From NCBI RefSeq assembly GCF_014651835.1, contig NZ_BMXQ01000001.1, forward strand, positions 1,874,801 through 1,938,800: a stretch of DNA of 64,000 bases, read 5' to 3'. Positions 51,716-60,089 of the stretch are shown here, one piece after another; within the stretch, counting starts at the first letter, position 1; each line of letters starts with the position of its first letter. Origin of the DNA: Pigmentiphaga litoralis (GTDB lineage Bacteria; Pseudomonadota; Gammaproteobacteria; Burkholderiales; Burkholderiaceae_B). The notes under the pieces are model-generated. The model worked only from the letters and a program-made list of their open reading frames with translations, was not told the origin of the DNA and searched no databases. The translations under genes were made by a program, and so were the position numbers.

Positions 51716-54325
51716 TTAGCGGTCCGGTTGCCGATCCGTCGGCATGCCCAGCAGACTCGCGATCGGCGCCGACATGTCGATGGGCGGCAGCACTGCCGCC
51801 GCGGGCCGGGCGATGGGCGGATTGGCCACGACGCTGCGCAGCGTCACGACGACCCCGGTCACGCGGTCGCTGCTGGTCACGTACGGCGCCAGCAGCACAA
51901 GATAAGACCGGCCCGCACGGTCGGTCACCTGCCGTTCGTGCCGTCGCAGCGTGCGCATGACCGCGGCAGCGTCTTCGGCCAGCGACGGATAGCTCAAGCC
52001 TTGCACCACCTCAGGCAGCGCGCCGCAGGCATCCAGCAAGCCAACATCGAACAAAGTGCGGCACGCCGGCGTATAGAAACGCACCGACAACTGGCGGTCG
52101 ACGAACAGGATTGCCGATTCGCTCGCGTGCCGCAGATTGCGCAGATGATCCCGTTCCGTGACCGCCAGCTCCATTTCCCGTTCCAGCTCGGAAACGAGCG
52201 TGCAAAATTCCTGATTGGCCGCTTGCAGCTCCGCTTCCCGCGCCTTCAGCTCTTCCGTGGCGGTGCGCAGCTCTTCATTGATGATCTGCAAGGCCTCATT
52301 GGCGGCGTGCAGCGATGCAGGCGCCATGCCGTGCGACGCATCGCCTTGCCTGCGCAGTCCCGTCCGGACACTTTGCAGATGGGACTCGATGCGGCGAACC
52401 GGCGCTTCCGGGGGCAGCGCATCGGCAACGGGGTCGGCCTCGACTTCATCGAACAGCACCAGCAACAGGTCGGCGCTGCTATCAGTGTCGGTGAAAGGCT
52501 TGACGGCAATGCTGACGAGCAAGTCGTGGCCCCCGCGTCGAAACGATACCTGCGGCGAATACACCGGCCGGCGCGACAGCGTCGCTTCATAGAGCGCCGC
52601 GCGCAGCGTGCCGCGCAAGGCCGGGTCGATCACCGTCAGCAGCTGGCGGGTCGGCTCGCCACCGGCAAAGGTCAGGAATCGTCCGACCCGGTCGCACAGG
52701 TGAACGATGTCGTAATCGTGGCGGGTGATCAGGCCGGGCAACGCATCGCGTTGCAGCGCCCGGCGATAGATTTCCCCGCTGGCGCTGGACTTGTACGCCG
52801 ATTCGGCAGGAGCATGGCGTTGCAATGCCGACGCCTGCGCGTTCGCGCCCGTCAAGCGCGCCCGATACACGCCACGACGGCCGTCCACCGACACGAACCA
52901 CTCATCCATGGCGTCGGATCCTTCATTCTCGCCCAGCAGCAGGTATCCGCCGGGCACCAGCGCATAGTGCAGGATCCGCAGCATGGCGCGCTGGATGGAA
53001 TGGGTGAGCAGTGACAGACGGTTGCGCCACGCAACCAGATGCAGCTTGGACAGCGGCGGATCCTGCAGCAGGTCATGCGCCGCAAAGACGATGGCGCCGC
53101 GCAGCTTGCGGCTGGCCGTTGCCTGGTCGCCCATGACGGTGAAATGCCCATCGGCCACGGCGCGGGGCAGGCCTGCGACGCGCGAGGCAGGGTAACGCCC
53201 GGCGCGCGCCTCGACCAGTGCAGACGGATCGGACGCGGTCGCAAAGACTTGCACCGCGCCAGCTGCGCCCGGCTGGCTGGCGGCATCGAGCAACAGAATG
53301 CCGATGGCGTAGCTGTCGTCGCCGCGGCCGCAATCGACATTCCATGCCCGCAAGACGGAGTCGCCTTGCTCATTCGCCAGATCGACCAGCCCCTGGCACG
53401 TCGCGGTGTCCAGCAACACGGACGGGCGCGTGTCGAACAGCGACGGGCCGCCACTGGCCAGTTCGGCCAGCAAGGCATGCGCCTCGGCCGGACGACCCTG
53501 CAGGTAGTCGCGGTAGGCCGGGAGCCCGGCAACGCAGGCGATGCGCAAGCGCCGCGTCACCAGAGACATCAGGGCATCGCGCCGGTAACGGCGAAAGTCA
53601 TGACGAGCGTGATGGCACAACAAGGTCAGCACATCGCGCCAAGCCCACTCTTCGGCCTCGGCGTGCGCAACACTTTCCGGCGTGTGCGGTTCGGCCAGCA
53701 CGTGCCGTGAACGCGGAACCGCATAGGCATCGGTGACCTGGCGGATCAGGCGGATGCGTGCCGGCAACTGGTCGGACGGCATGCAGATGTCGGCAGCGGC
53801 ACACGGGCCGACATCGCTTGCCGCCATCACGATACCGCCCGCTTGCCGCACCGCGTGCCAGCCCTGCGTCGCGACGCCACGGCCCGCCATGAAGTTCAGC
53901 GCGAACATGTGCTCGCCATAGGCCTGCGCGCATTCGGTCAGCCCCTGGTCCACACAGTCGGCAAAGCTGGTGTCGTCGCGTGCCGCATCGGTGCCGATCA
54001 TGCCCTCGGCAACACCGACCGTCTGAACGCCCGGCGCGATATACAGATGGCCCGGGCGCGGCCTGAGCCGGTCCGCAAGCAGTTGCACCGGAAGGTCCAC
54101 CGCCTGTTGCAAGGTCACGAGACAGTCCAGCGTCCGCTCCGGCGCCGCGTCCAGCATGACGAGGAAGACGACATCGGTGCGCGGATCGACGTGCCGGAAA
54201 AAAGCTGCCAGGGCGGCCATCTCCCCTGCGGTGACGGCGATGGCAATGACCGTTCGTCCCGCGCCGGGCAACGCGCTGTCAGCAGCCGGGGGCGTCGGGC
54301 GACGCGGCAACGTGGTGTGGTTCAT
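51716..54325 (-). CDS. CheB-CheR-PAS fusion protein with degenerate enzyme motifs
   Basis: An 869-residue protein in the order CheB methylesterase-like (24-210), CheR methyltransferase-like (225-500), coiled coil (655-730) and PAS (730-830). The CheB Ser motif GASAGG reads AVTAGE, the catalytic His of QHL is absent (VMLDA), and the Asp loop GMGDDG reads FMAGRG. In CheR, GCATGEEAYS reads DCGRGDDSYA. DPPLSKLHLVAWRN and HYALVPGGYLLLGENEG still identify the fold. The histidine kinase that often ends such proteins is missing. Both enzyme domains are probably inactive, suggesting a scaffold or sensor. Start: ATG 54325; ATG 54376 is possible. Confidence 0.85.
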   Translation of the reverse strand: MNHTTLPRRPTPPAADSALPGAGRTVIAIAVTAGEMAALAAFFRHVDPRTDVVFLVMLDAAPERTLDCLVTLQQAVDLPVQLLADRLRPRPGHLYIAPGVQTVGVAEGMIGTDAARDDTSFADCVDQGLTECAQAYGEHMFALNFMAGRGVATQGWHAVRQAGGIVMAASDVGPCAAADICMPSDQLPARIRLIRQVTDAYAVPRSRHVLAEPHTPESVAHAEAEEWAWRDVLTLLCHHARHDFRRYRRDALMSLVTRRLRIACVAGLPAYRDYLQGRPAEAHALLAELASGGPSLFDTRPSVLLDTATCQGLVDLANEQGDSVLRAWNVDCGRGDDSYAIGILLLDAASQPGAAGAVQVFATASDPSALVEARAGRYPASRVAGLPRAVADGHFTVMGDQATASRKLRGAIVFAAHDLLQDPPLSKLHLVAWRNRLSLLTHSIQRAMLRILHYALVPGGYLLLGENEGSDAMDEWFVSVDGRRGVYRARLTGANAQASALQRHAPAESAYKSSASGEIYRRALQRDALPGLITRHDYDIVHLCDRVGRFLTFAGGEPTRQLLTVIDPALRGTLRAALYEATLSRRPVYSPQVSFRRGGHDLLVSIAVKPFTDTDSSADLLLVLFDEVEADPVADALPPEAPVRRIESHLQSVRTGLRRQGDASHGMAPASLHAANEALQIINEELRTATEELKAREAELQAANQEFCTLVSELEREMELAVTERDHLRNLRHASESAILFVDRQLSVRFYTPACRTLFDVGLLDACGALPEVVQGLSYPSLAEDAAAVMRTLRRHERQVTDRAGRSYLVLLAPYVTSSDRVTGVVVTLRSVVANPPIARPAAAVLPPIDMSAPIASLLGMPTDRQPDR

Positions 54326-54620
54326 GGGAAGTCGGACTCGTAGACAGGGACACGTAGCGGGCGAGCTGGCCGGCAAGAGAGAGACAGATGCGGCCGATCA
54401 CCCTGCCGTGCACGGTGCACACACGCGATCGGGCAGGTCAAATCTCACATAATTATCATACGTCCAAGCCTGATGGCGGTGATAGTTTTCACTACCTGAC
54501 CGTATGGACCCGCCCATCCAACGGGTAGGAACTAGACCGTCAGGTGGCAGCCGCGGTGGGGTAAACGCCGGATAATTTCCCATCCGCATGCATACGCGTG
54601 CCGCAAGGGGGAGACGCTGC

Positions 54621-54824
54621 GTGGTTGTCACCGAACTCATCGAGGAACTGCAGAAGTTTCCATCGCACTGGACAGTCCTGGTTGAATATCCGGTACGCCA
54701 GGCCTTGCGACCCATGGCCGAACCCAGCGATCTTGCATCCATCACCAGCGTGGGCGTCGACACCGAAACGCGCAGCGCCCTGCACTGCACTGTCGTGCTC
54801 AACAGCCTGCACGGCATTCGTTAG
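54621..54824 (+). CDS. Small conserved hypothetical protein
   Basis: A 67-residue protein starting at GTG 54621, preceded by a strong GGGGGAG site; an in-frame ATG at 54588 would add eleven arginine-rich residues without a binding site. The opening VVTELIEELQKFPSHWTVLVEY follows the pattern of small proteins with a helix and then a strand, frequent in phages and bacterial genomes. No function is known. It is rightward, divergent from the CheB-CheR gene. Confidence 0.55.
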   Translation: MVVTELIEELQKFPSHWTVLVEYPVRQALRPMAEPSDLASITSVGVDTETRSALHCTVVLNSLHGIR

Positions 54825-54883
54825 CGCCCTAAGTTTGACTACCATTCAAATTTGAGCTGGCTCAAAAATATTCTGGCTCAGTG

Positions 54884-55429
54884 TCAGTTCGGCGCGACAT
54901 ACCACGGCAGTGCCTTTGGAAACCTGGCCTGATAGGCCACCCAATCGTCGTAGAACGCCTGGGTCATGTACGTGAGGTTGAAGGTGTCCGGATGCCGCTC
55001 GTCGTAGCGGATCTCGACGTAATCGGTTTCGTCGCGCCACTGCGCGGTTCCGTGCTGCGGGTCGGCCAGGTCCACCTTGACCGTCGCATGGCGGTAGGTA
55101 AAGGCGTCGGCCGCGACGCGCAAATAATGGCGCGGCACGCTCAGGAACACCGCAGCCACCCGGCCGGGCGCCGCGTCACACACGATCGCCATCTGCCGCA
55201 GGTCCGGCAAGTCATCGATCACCGGCTTTTCGGGAAAGAATGCCGATCCGCCCGTCACATGGCTGGTCGAGCGCACCCACAGATCCCAGGTCTGCCGCTT
55301 TTGCCGCTGCATCTGTTTGCAAGGCGTCGAGCCCAGTTCCAGCCCCAGCGGCATCGTCCAGTCGGTATCGGCATGCGCAGTGCTGGCAAGCGTCAATGCT
55401 GCCAGAAGAAAAAGGCATCTTGCTGCCAT
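54884..55429 (-). CDS. Periplasmic hypothetical protein
   Basis: A 181-residue protein with a clear signal peptide (residues 1-20, cleavage at AHAD). The mature part has two Cys (STPCKQMQ and AIVCDAAPG) that could form a disulfide, and alternating strand-like segments near the C-terminus. No family is recognised. CAGGAA precedes ATG 55429. It appears to be a single-gene unit. Confidence 0.7.
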   Translation of the reverse strand: MAARCLFLLAALTLASTAHADTDWTMPLGLELGSTPCKQMQRQKRQTWDLWVRSTSHVTGGSAFFPEKPVIDDLPDLRQMAIVCDAAPGRVAAVFLSVPRHYLRVAADAFTYRHATVKVDLADPQHGTAQWRDETDYVEIRYDERHPDTFNLTYMTQAFYDDWVAYQARFPKALPWYVAPN

Positions 55430-55490
55430 CGAGTGCGGGTTCCTGAGGAGGTCGTGCCGGGACGGCAGCCGTGGCGGGCACGAATGGAAA

Positions 55491-55512
55491 GGCCGCGTAT
55501 TGCTACGCGGCC
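55491..55512 (-). terminator. Hairpin terminator downstream of the 55547 gene
   Basis: GGCCGCGTA (55491-55499) and TACGCGGCC (55504-55512) form a perfect 9-bp stem with a 4-nt loop. On the minus strand the stem is followed by TTTCC. It lies 35 bp past the stop of the leftward gene at 55547 and is its probable terminator, with a modest T run. Confidence 0.55.
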
Positions 55513-55546
55513 GGTAAACGACTTGCAGACTCGAGGACCTGCAGGG

Positions 55547-55846
55547 TCAGCGCAGCACTTTGCGCGAGAGGACCGACGCGGATTCATCGCTGTCGGAAGC
55601 ATGGAACAGGCGGTGGGCCCGGACTTCCACAGCCTCGGGGATACCGAGACCTTCCGCTGCGGCGCGCAGCAACTCTTCACTCGGCCTGGAGCAGAACACG
55701 CCGGCCTTTTCGCCAGCGCCCCAAAGATCGGTGTCGAGCGGTTGCAGCCACGCCTTGTCTTCATTCAATGCACACCCGTGCCATGCGTTATCGGGTGACT
55801 TCAGCGCCACTACAAAACACACCAGCTTCTTGCGATCAATTGGCAT
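55547..55846 (-). CDS. Small cytoplasmic hypothetical protein
   Basis: A 99-residue protein, no signal peptide, with one hydrophobic strand near the start (KKLVCFVVALKSP) and a helical, acidic C-terminal half. AGGGAACAAG precedes ATG 55846. No family is recognised. A hairpin terminator follows. It lies in a run of small leftward genes with no assigned function. Confidence 0.6.
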   Translation of the reverse strand: MPIDRKKLVCFVVALKSPDNAWHGCALNEDKAWLQPLDTDLWGAGEKAGVFCSRPSEELLRAAAEGLGIPEAVEVRAHRLFHASDSDESASVLSRKVLR

Positions 55847-55992
55847 AGCTTGTTCCCTCGTCTAGAGACCACTGTGTCGGACCAGCATATGCAGTCAGTA
55901 CAGCAGAATATAGGCGCGGGAGGAGCCGTGATCCAGCCCTGGATACCCAGGGAATTCACCAATGAACACGCAGATTGTCAGGCGGCGCCGGT

Positions 55993-56238
55993 TCAAGTGC
56001 CGAGGTTGTAGCTGCTACGGACGTCCTGCAGCGCGATACGGAAGTCGTCGGCATATTTGCTCAGGCCCATGTAACCCGAGATCGACCAGTTGCAGCCGCT
56101 TTGGTCGTCTTCATGCCAGAAAGGCTCGTGGACCATGAGCGCCTCGTTGTGCTGGCGCAGTTCCGGACGCGCGTTGACGGCGTCCTGGACCAGCATGCGA
56201 ATGTCTTCGGCAGAGGCAAGGCGTTTGGGTGGTGTCAT
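55993..56238 (-). CDS. Small hypothetical protein
   Basis: An 81-residue protein starting at ATG 56238 with AGGAGA ahead. It has a helical N-terminal half (SAEDIRMLVQDAVNARPELRQ, split after 20 residues) and an aromatic C-terminal half (CNWSISGYMGLSKYADDFR). No family is recognised. It is 14 bp downstream of the next leftward gene and probably co-transcribed with it. Confidence 0.6.
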   Translation of the reverse strand: MTPPKRLASAEDIRMLVQDAVNARPELRQHNEALMVHEPFWHEDDQSGCNWSISGYMGLSKYADDFRIALQDVRSSYNLGT

Positions 56239-56252
56239 GTCGTCTCCTGGAG

Positions 56253-56504
56253 CTAGAGGGTGATTCCACGTTGGTGTTCGATGTCGTCGGCGATCCGCGA
56301 CGCCGCCGCGTCGAGCATGTCGTCTTCACAGGTAGCCGGCACATCACGAAGGGTGAGGCCCGTGCCGCGGCAGACGCGCACGCCTGCAACCATTTCATAG
56401 ACGCTGCAGTCGGCGCTCCACGCGCCAGAGGGCTGCTGCGTGGGCTGGATTTCGATGTCGAGAATCCGTGAGCTGCGATTGGGGCTGTACTGGATGGTCT
56501 GCAT
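56253..56504 (-). CDS. Small hypothetical protein
   Basis: An 83-residue protein starting at ATG 56504. Three Cys (ADCSVYEM, RVCRGTG, ATCEDDM) are spread through an otherwise soluble sequence. No signal peptide or recognised family. It is the upstream gene of a two-gene leftward unit with 55993-56238. Confidence 0.6.
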   Translation of the reverse strand: MQTIQYSPNRSSRILDIEIQPTQQPSGAWSADCSVYEMVAGVRVCRGTGLTLRDVPATCEDDMLDAAASRIADDIEHQRGITL

Positions 56505-56706
56505 GATGAGACTCCAACTAGCGACATTTCACTATACGCCCGATCCCCGGGACCGACGCAAGCAGCTTCGATGTGCGTCTGCACAATGCAGAGCCGCTGC
56601 GTGTCAATGCCGCTCAACCGCTTGGGACCGTCTCCGTACCGGTAAACCCTACATTTCCTGCAACCCGATGACACGTCATGGCGCGGGACTGCCGCACACC
56701 GCAGAC

Positions 56707-56741
56707 GCAAAAACGGCCGCCTCCCGAAGAAGGCGGCCGTT
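56707..56741 (-). terminator. Rho-independent terminator of the repeat-protein gene
   Basis: AACGGCCGCCT (56712-56722) and AGGCGGCCGTT (56731-56741) form a perfect 11-bp stem with an 8-nt loop. Reading leftward, the stem is followed by a run of T residues (complement of 56708-56713). It lies 55 bp past the stop of the leftward gene at 56796. Confidence 0.8.
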
Positions 56742-56795
56742 CAAACCGTCACGGTCCGCAGACCGCTCAGGCTGATCGTGCGAAGACGCGCTGGC

Positions 56796-57284
56796 TTATT
56801 TGCCCGTTGCCGTCTTGCCCGTCTGTGCGCCGCCCTGGTTGGCGTCGCTGGTGTACGGGCCACCTGGCGTGCCAGGACGGTCCGGATCCATCTTTTCCGA
56901 AGGACGGGTAACGTTGGCGGTCGTGCCCGACTTCATCGTGCGGTCCGAACCGGTCTTGCCCGTGTTGGCGCCGCTCTGGACGTAGTTGTCGTTCACCAGG
57001 GGACCGTTCGAGCCTGGTGCAGGCGAACGGGTCTTTGGCTGGGTGCTGTCGGCGCTACGGCCCACTGCTGCCGCGCCCGGTGCCTTGGTTGCACGGTCCG
57101 AACCGGTCTTGCCGGTCTTGGCGCCGCCTTGCTGGCCGTCACCGACCATCGGGCCGCCCTGGGTTTGCTTGGTATTGGCGCTGCCTGGGGCGGCGGTCGA
57201 ATCGGTCTGCGCAAAGGCAACCGTCGAGGCTGCGCCAATAATGGCGGCGAACATGGCTTTCTTGACGAAATTCGAATGTTTCAT
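56796..57284 (-). CDS. Secreted low-complexity repeat protein
   Basis: A 162-residue protein with a signal peptide (residues 1-25, cleavage at AFAQ) and a mature part rich in Gly, Thr, Ser, Lys and Pro. Three copies of a unit read QGGAKTGKTGSDR, QSGANTGKTGSDR and QGGAQTGKTATGK, separated by about 40 and 60 residues. GGAGATACC precedes ATG 57284, and a strong terminator follows. It is likely a disordered periplasmic or secreted protein. No function is known. Confidence 0.75.
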   Translation of the reverse strand: MKHSNFVKKAMFAAIIGAASTVAFAQTDSTAAPGSANTKQTQGGPMVGDGQQGGAKTGKTGSDRATKAPGAAAVGRSADSTQPKTRSPAPGSNGPLVNDNYVQSGANTGKTGSDRTMKSGTTANVTRPSEKMDPDRPGTPGGPYTSDANQGGAQTGKTATGK

Positions 57285-57519
57285 GGTATCTCCTACTTCG
57301 GTTGTCAGTACCAGGATCACAGCAATTGCCGTTCCTGCCCGCGTTTTCCTGGTCTTCCGGTAGCACGTCTTGAACCGCATGCCGTCCGGTTCCCTAGGGA
57401 CGCAGACTCATCCGCAAGCGCCGTGCCCGAGCTCAAGGCGCTTGCGCAAGCAGGTCAACAGGACGGCACGTCGCTTGCTGCGTTGCTTGCAGCCACGCGT
57501 ACAACTCAAGGAGCACGCC
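57285..57519. other. Divergent intergenic region with a long inverted repeat
   Basis: No gene is supported in this 235-bp gap. CGCAAGCGCC (57413-57422) and GGCGCTTGCG (57437-57446) form a perfect 10-bp inverted repeat with a 14-nt loop and no T run. Promoters for the divergent repeat protein (leftward) and the small protein at 57520 (rightward) should lie here but could not be placed. Confidence 0.4.
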
Positions 57520-57699
57520 ATGCAGCAAGATACCCAGAACACCCCGCTCAATAGCGATCCTGATTCGGCAAAGCAGGGCACGCATGCCGAGCCGGTGATC
57601 AACAAGCGTCCGAACGACCCCAACTGGCTGGGCGTCGGATCCGAGTCCGACGACGAAGCCGCGCAGCAGACCGGGACCGGGTCCAACACGAAAGATTGA
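57520..57699 (+). CDS. Small hydrophilic protein
   Basis: A 59-residue disordered-looking protein starting at ATG 57520 with a strong AAGGAG site. It is rich in Asn, Asp, Gln and Thr and contains KRPNDPNWLGVGSESDD. The motif NxPxDPNxLG also occurs in the next gene, suggesting two related stress-type or general hydrophilic proteins. No family is recognised. Confidence 0.65.
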   Translation: MQQDTQNTPLNSDPDSAKQGTHAEPVINKRPNDPNWLGVGSESDDEAAQQTGTGSNTKD

Positions 57700-57764
57700 C
57701 GCAGTACCCACCGCAGGCTGACCGAGCGGCTGCCGGCACGACCGGACCGCTCAAGGAGAAGACG

Positions 57765-58004
57765 ATGTCGACAAAAAGCCCTTCAGAAGGCAATGCCACG
57801 GAAGACGCCGGGACTGCCCGCGGCACGACGCCAGGCAAACCGAAAGACGGCGAAGGCAAGGATGCCCGCACCATCGGCAATCACCCGACCGACCCGAACG
57901 CCCTTGGCGCGAAGGCCAACTTTCCGCCCGGCGTCAGTGCGGAAGAAGCTCACGATCCCGGCAATCAGGTGAAAAGCGGGCCGAAGGTCGAAAACCGCAG
58001 TTGA
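57765..58004 (+). CDS. Small hydrophilic protein related to its neighbour
   Basis: A 79-residue protein starting at ATG 57765 with AAGGAGAAG ahead. It is lysine, glycine, proline and threonine rich and lacks hydrophobic stretches. Its NHPTDPNALGAKANFPPG segment matches the corresponding part of the preceding protein. It lies 66 bp downstream of that gene and is probably in the same operon. Likely intrinsically disordered, function unknown. Confidence 0.65.
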   Translation: MSTKSPSEGNATEDAGTARGTTPGKPKDGEGKDARTIGNHPTDPNALGAKANFPPGVSAEEAHDPGNQVKSGPKVENRS

Positions 58005-58196
58005 TCCGGTTTTGACCTGCATCTGATCTGCATATGATCTCGTGCACCGCGGTGTGCCTCTTGGCGCACCGCGCCCGCGCATTGCCGCTTTGCGCCCTCC
58101 CCCCGCCCCCTTTCACGCACCGCTTCCAGGCAGAAATCGCCGGATTTTCTGGCATGCGACTTGCATGAACTGCGCACCCGTTCCTGCAGCTGCGCA

Positions 58197-59357
58197 ATGC
58201 ACCCTACCCGTCAGTTCCCCCTCTCAGAGCTCTGGCGCGACCAGATCGGGCTGCTGCTCGAATCGACCGGCGACGGCATCTGTGGCATCGACATGGATGG
58301 CAACTGCATCTACGCCAATCGCGCCGCGGCGGACATGCTGGGCTACGAGCCGGCGCACATGCTGGGCCACAACATGCACGACCTCATGCATCACACGCAT
58401 GCGGACGGCTCCCATTATTCGATCGACACCTGCCCCATCTTTCGGGCCTTCTGGCAGGGCATGCCCTGCCGCATCGACACCGAAGTCCTCTGGCGCAGCG
58501 ACGGCACCAGCTTTCCCGCCGAATACTCGTCGCATCCCATCGTCGATCAAGGCGTCGTTCGCGGCGCAGTCGTCACCTTCATCGACATTTCGGTGCGTCG
58601 GCGTGAGCAGGACCTGCTGCAGCGAAGCAAGAACGAGCTGGAAAGACGCGTGACGGATCGCACCCGGGCCCTGTCCGATGCGCTTGCGCAGCTGCGGGAA
58701 TTGTCGGCCCACCTGCATTCGGTGCGCGAAGATGAACGCACGCGCATCGCCCGCGAGATCCACGACGAATTGGGCAGCCTGTTGATCGCGCTCAAATTTG
58801 ACGTGAACTGGCTCGACACCCGCGTGGTAGATCGCGCCGACCTGTCGGCCAAATGCCGGGCCATGAATCGACTGATCGAGACCGCGGTCGAGAATGTCGG
58901 CCGCATCATGACCGACCTGCGCCCCAGCCTGCTCGATCACCAGGGGCTGTTTGCCGCGCTCGAATGGCAGCTGCGCGAATTCGAGTCATCGTCCGACATT
59001 GTGTGCGACTGGCAGCTGGATGTCGACCCTGGGGTCGTGATGCCAGACGACACGCTGGCCACCGCCATCTTTCGCATCTTCCAGGAGATGCTGAGCAACA
59101 TCGCGCGGCATGCCCGGGCGGATCGCGTCGCCATCCGGATCCGGGTCACCTGCGACCGGCTGCGGATCGTGGTGACCGACAACGGTGTGGGCGCGCTGCG
59201 CGACGCGTTCGAGCGCCCCGATGCGTACGGGGTGATGGGCATGCGCGAACGTGCGCGGCATTTCGGCGGCGAAATCGGCATCGACAGCATTCCGGGCGAA
59301 GGCACCCGACTGACGCTCGACGTTCCCATTCCTTCGCTTGCTCGAGGCCCGCAATGA
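58197..59357 (+). CDS. PAS-domain sensor histidine kinase, NarX/DegS-type
   Basis: A 386-residue soluble kinase. The PAS domain (residues about 15-135) contains an unusual His-rich segment MHHTHADGSHYSIDTCPIF. A coiled coil (LERRVTDRTRALSDALAQL) leads into a HisKA_3 dimerisation helix with REIHDELGS as phospho-acceptor. The ATPase domain has FQEMLSNIARHA, DNGVGA and GEGTRLTLDVPI. It has no membrane segment. ATG 58197 was used because residues from there fit the PAS; TTG 58161 is possible. It overlaps the response regulator by 4 bp. Confidence 0.9.
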   Translation: MHPTRQFPLSELWRDQIGLLLESTGDGICGIDMDGNCIYANRAAADMLGYEPAHMLGHNMHDLMHHTHADGSHYSIDTCPIFRAFWQGMPCRIDTEVLWRSDGTSFPAEYSSHPIVDQGVVRGAVVTFIDISVRRREQDLLQRSKNELERRVTDRTRALSDALAQLRELSAHLHSVREDERTRIAREIHDELGSLLIALKFDVNWLDTRVVDRADLSAKCRAMNRLIETAVENVGRIMTDLRPSLLDHQGLFAALEWQLREFESSSDIVCDWQLDVDPGVVMPDDTLATAIFRIFQEMLSNIARHARADRVAIRIRVTCDRLRIVVTDNGVGALRDAFERPDAYGVMGMRERARHFGGEIGIDSIPGEGTRLTLDVPIPSLARGPQ

Positions 59358-59989
59358 TCCGTCTGTTGATGTGCGATGACCACCAGATCATCCGGCAAGG
59401 GCTCAAGCAGATCCTTGCGGATACGGCCGACATCGATGTTGCCGCCGAGTGCGACAACGGCACCGATGCCATCCGCCTGGTGCGCGAAGGCGGGTTCGAC
59501 ATCGTCCTGCTGGATATCGCCATGCCGCAGCGCGACGGGCTGGACGTGCTGATCCAGCTCAAGCGCGAGTTCCCGAAGCTGCCGGTGCTGATGCTCTCGA
59601 CCTATCCCGATCGTCAGTACGCTGCGCGTTGCTTCAAGCTGGGCGCGGCCGGCTACCTGAACAAGAGCGCCGCGCCGCAACAGTTGATCGACGCCATTCG
59701 CAAGGCAGCCGCGGGCGGCGTGGTAGTCAGTGCATCGCAGGCCGAAACCATGGCGATGGACATGGCGCGCGCGACGCACGACGTGCCGCACGAAGCGCTG
59801 TCGCACCGCGAATACCAGGTGTTCCAGCTGATCGCGAGCGGGGAAAGCGTTGGCCAGATCGCCGAGCGGCTGGCCCTGAGCCCGAACACGGTCAGCACCT
59901 ATCGCAGCCGCATCATGGAAAAGACGGGCGCACGCAACGACGTGGGCATTGCCCTCTACGCGGTGAAACACCAACTGGTCGCCGTGTAG
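59354..59989 (+). CDS. NarL/LuxR-family response regulator
   Basis: A 211-residue regulator with a receiver domain (LLMCDDHQIIRQGL, phospho-acceptor Asp in FDIVLLDIAMPQRDG, Lys in YLNKSAAPQQL) and a C-terminal LuxR helix-turn-helix (LSHREYQVFQLIASGESVGQ, then LALSPNTVSTYRSRIMEK). It is coupled to the kinase by an ATGA overlap. The cyanate transporter operon begins 100 bp downstream in the same direction, so it is the likely controller of that operon. This link is positional inference. Confidence 0.92.
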   Translation: MIRLLMCDDHQIIRQGLKQILADTADIDVAAECDNGTDAIRLVREGGFDIVLLDIAMPQRDGLDVLIQLKREFPKLPVLMLSTYPDRQYAARCFKLGAAGYLNKSAAPQQLIDAIRKAAAGGVVVSASQAETMAMDMARATHDVPHEALSHREYQVFQLIASGESVGQIAERLALSPNTVSTYRSRIMEKTGARNDVGIALYAVKHQLVAV

Positions 59990-60089
59990 GGCTGGCACTA
60001 CAAAAATTCGCTGGATTCCGCGATACCGGCGCTGCTCGACAGTCCGTAGGATGGGGACTCAGATCCTCCCCCACCCGGAGCCAGCGCCC

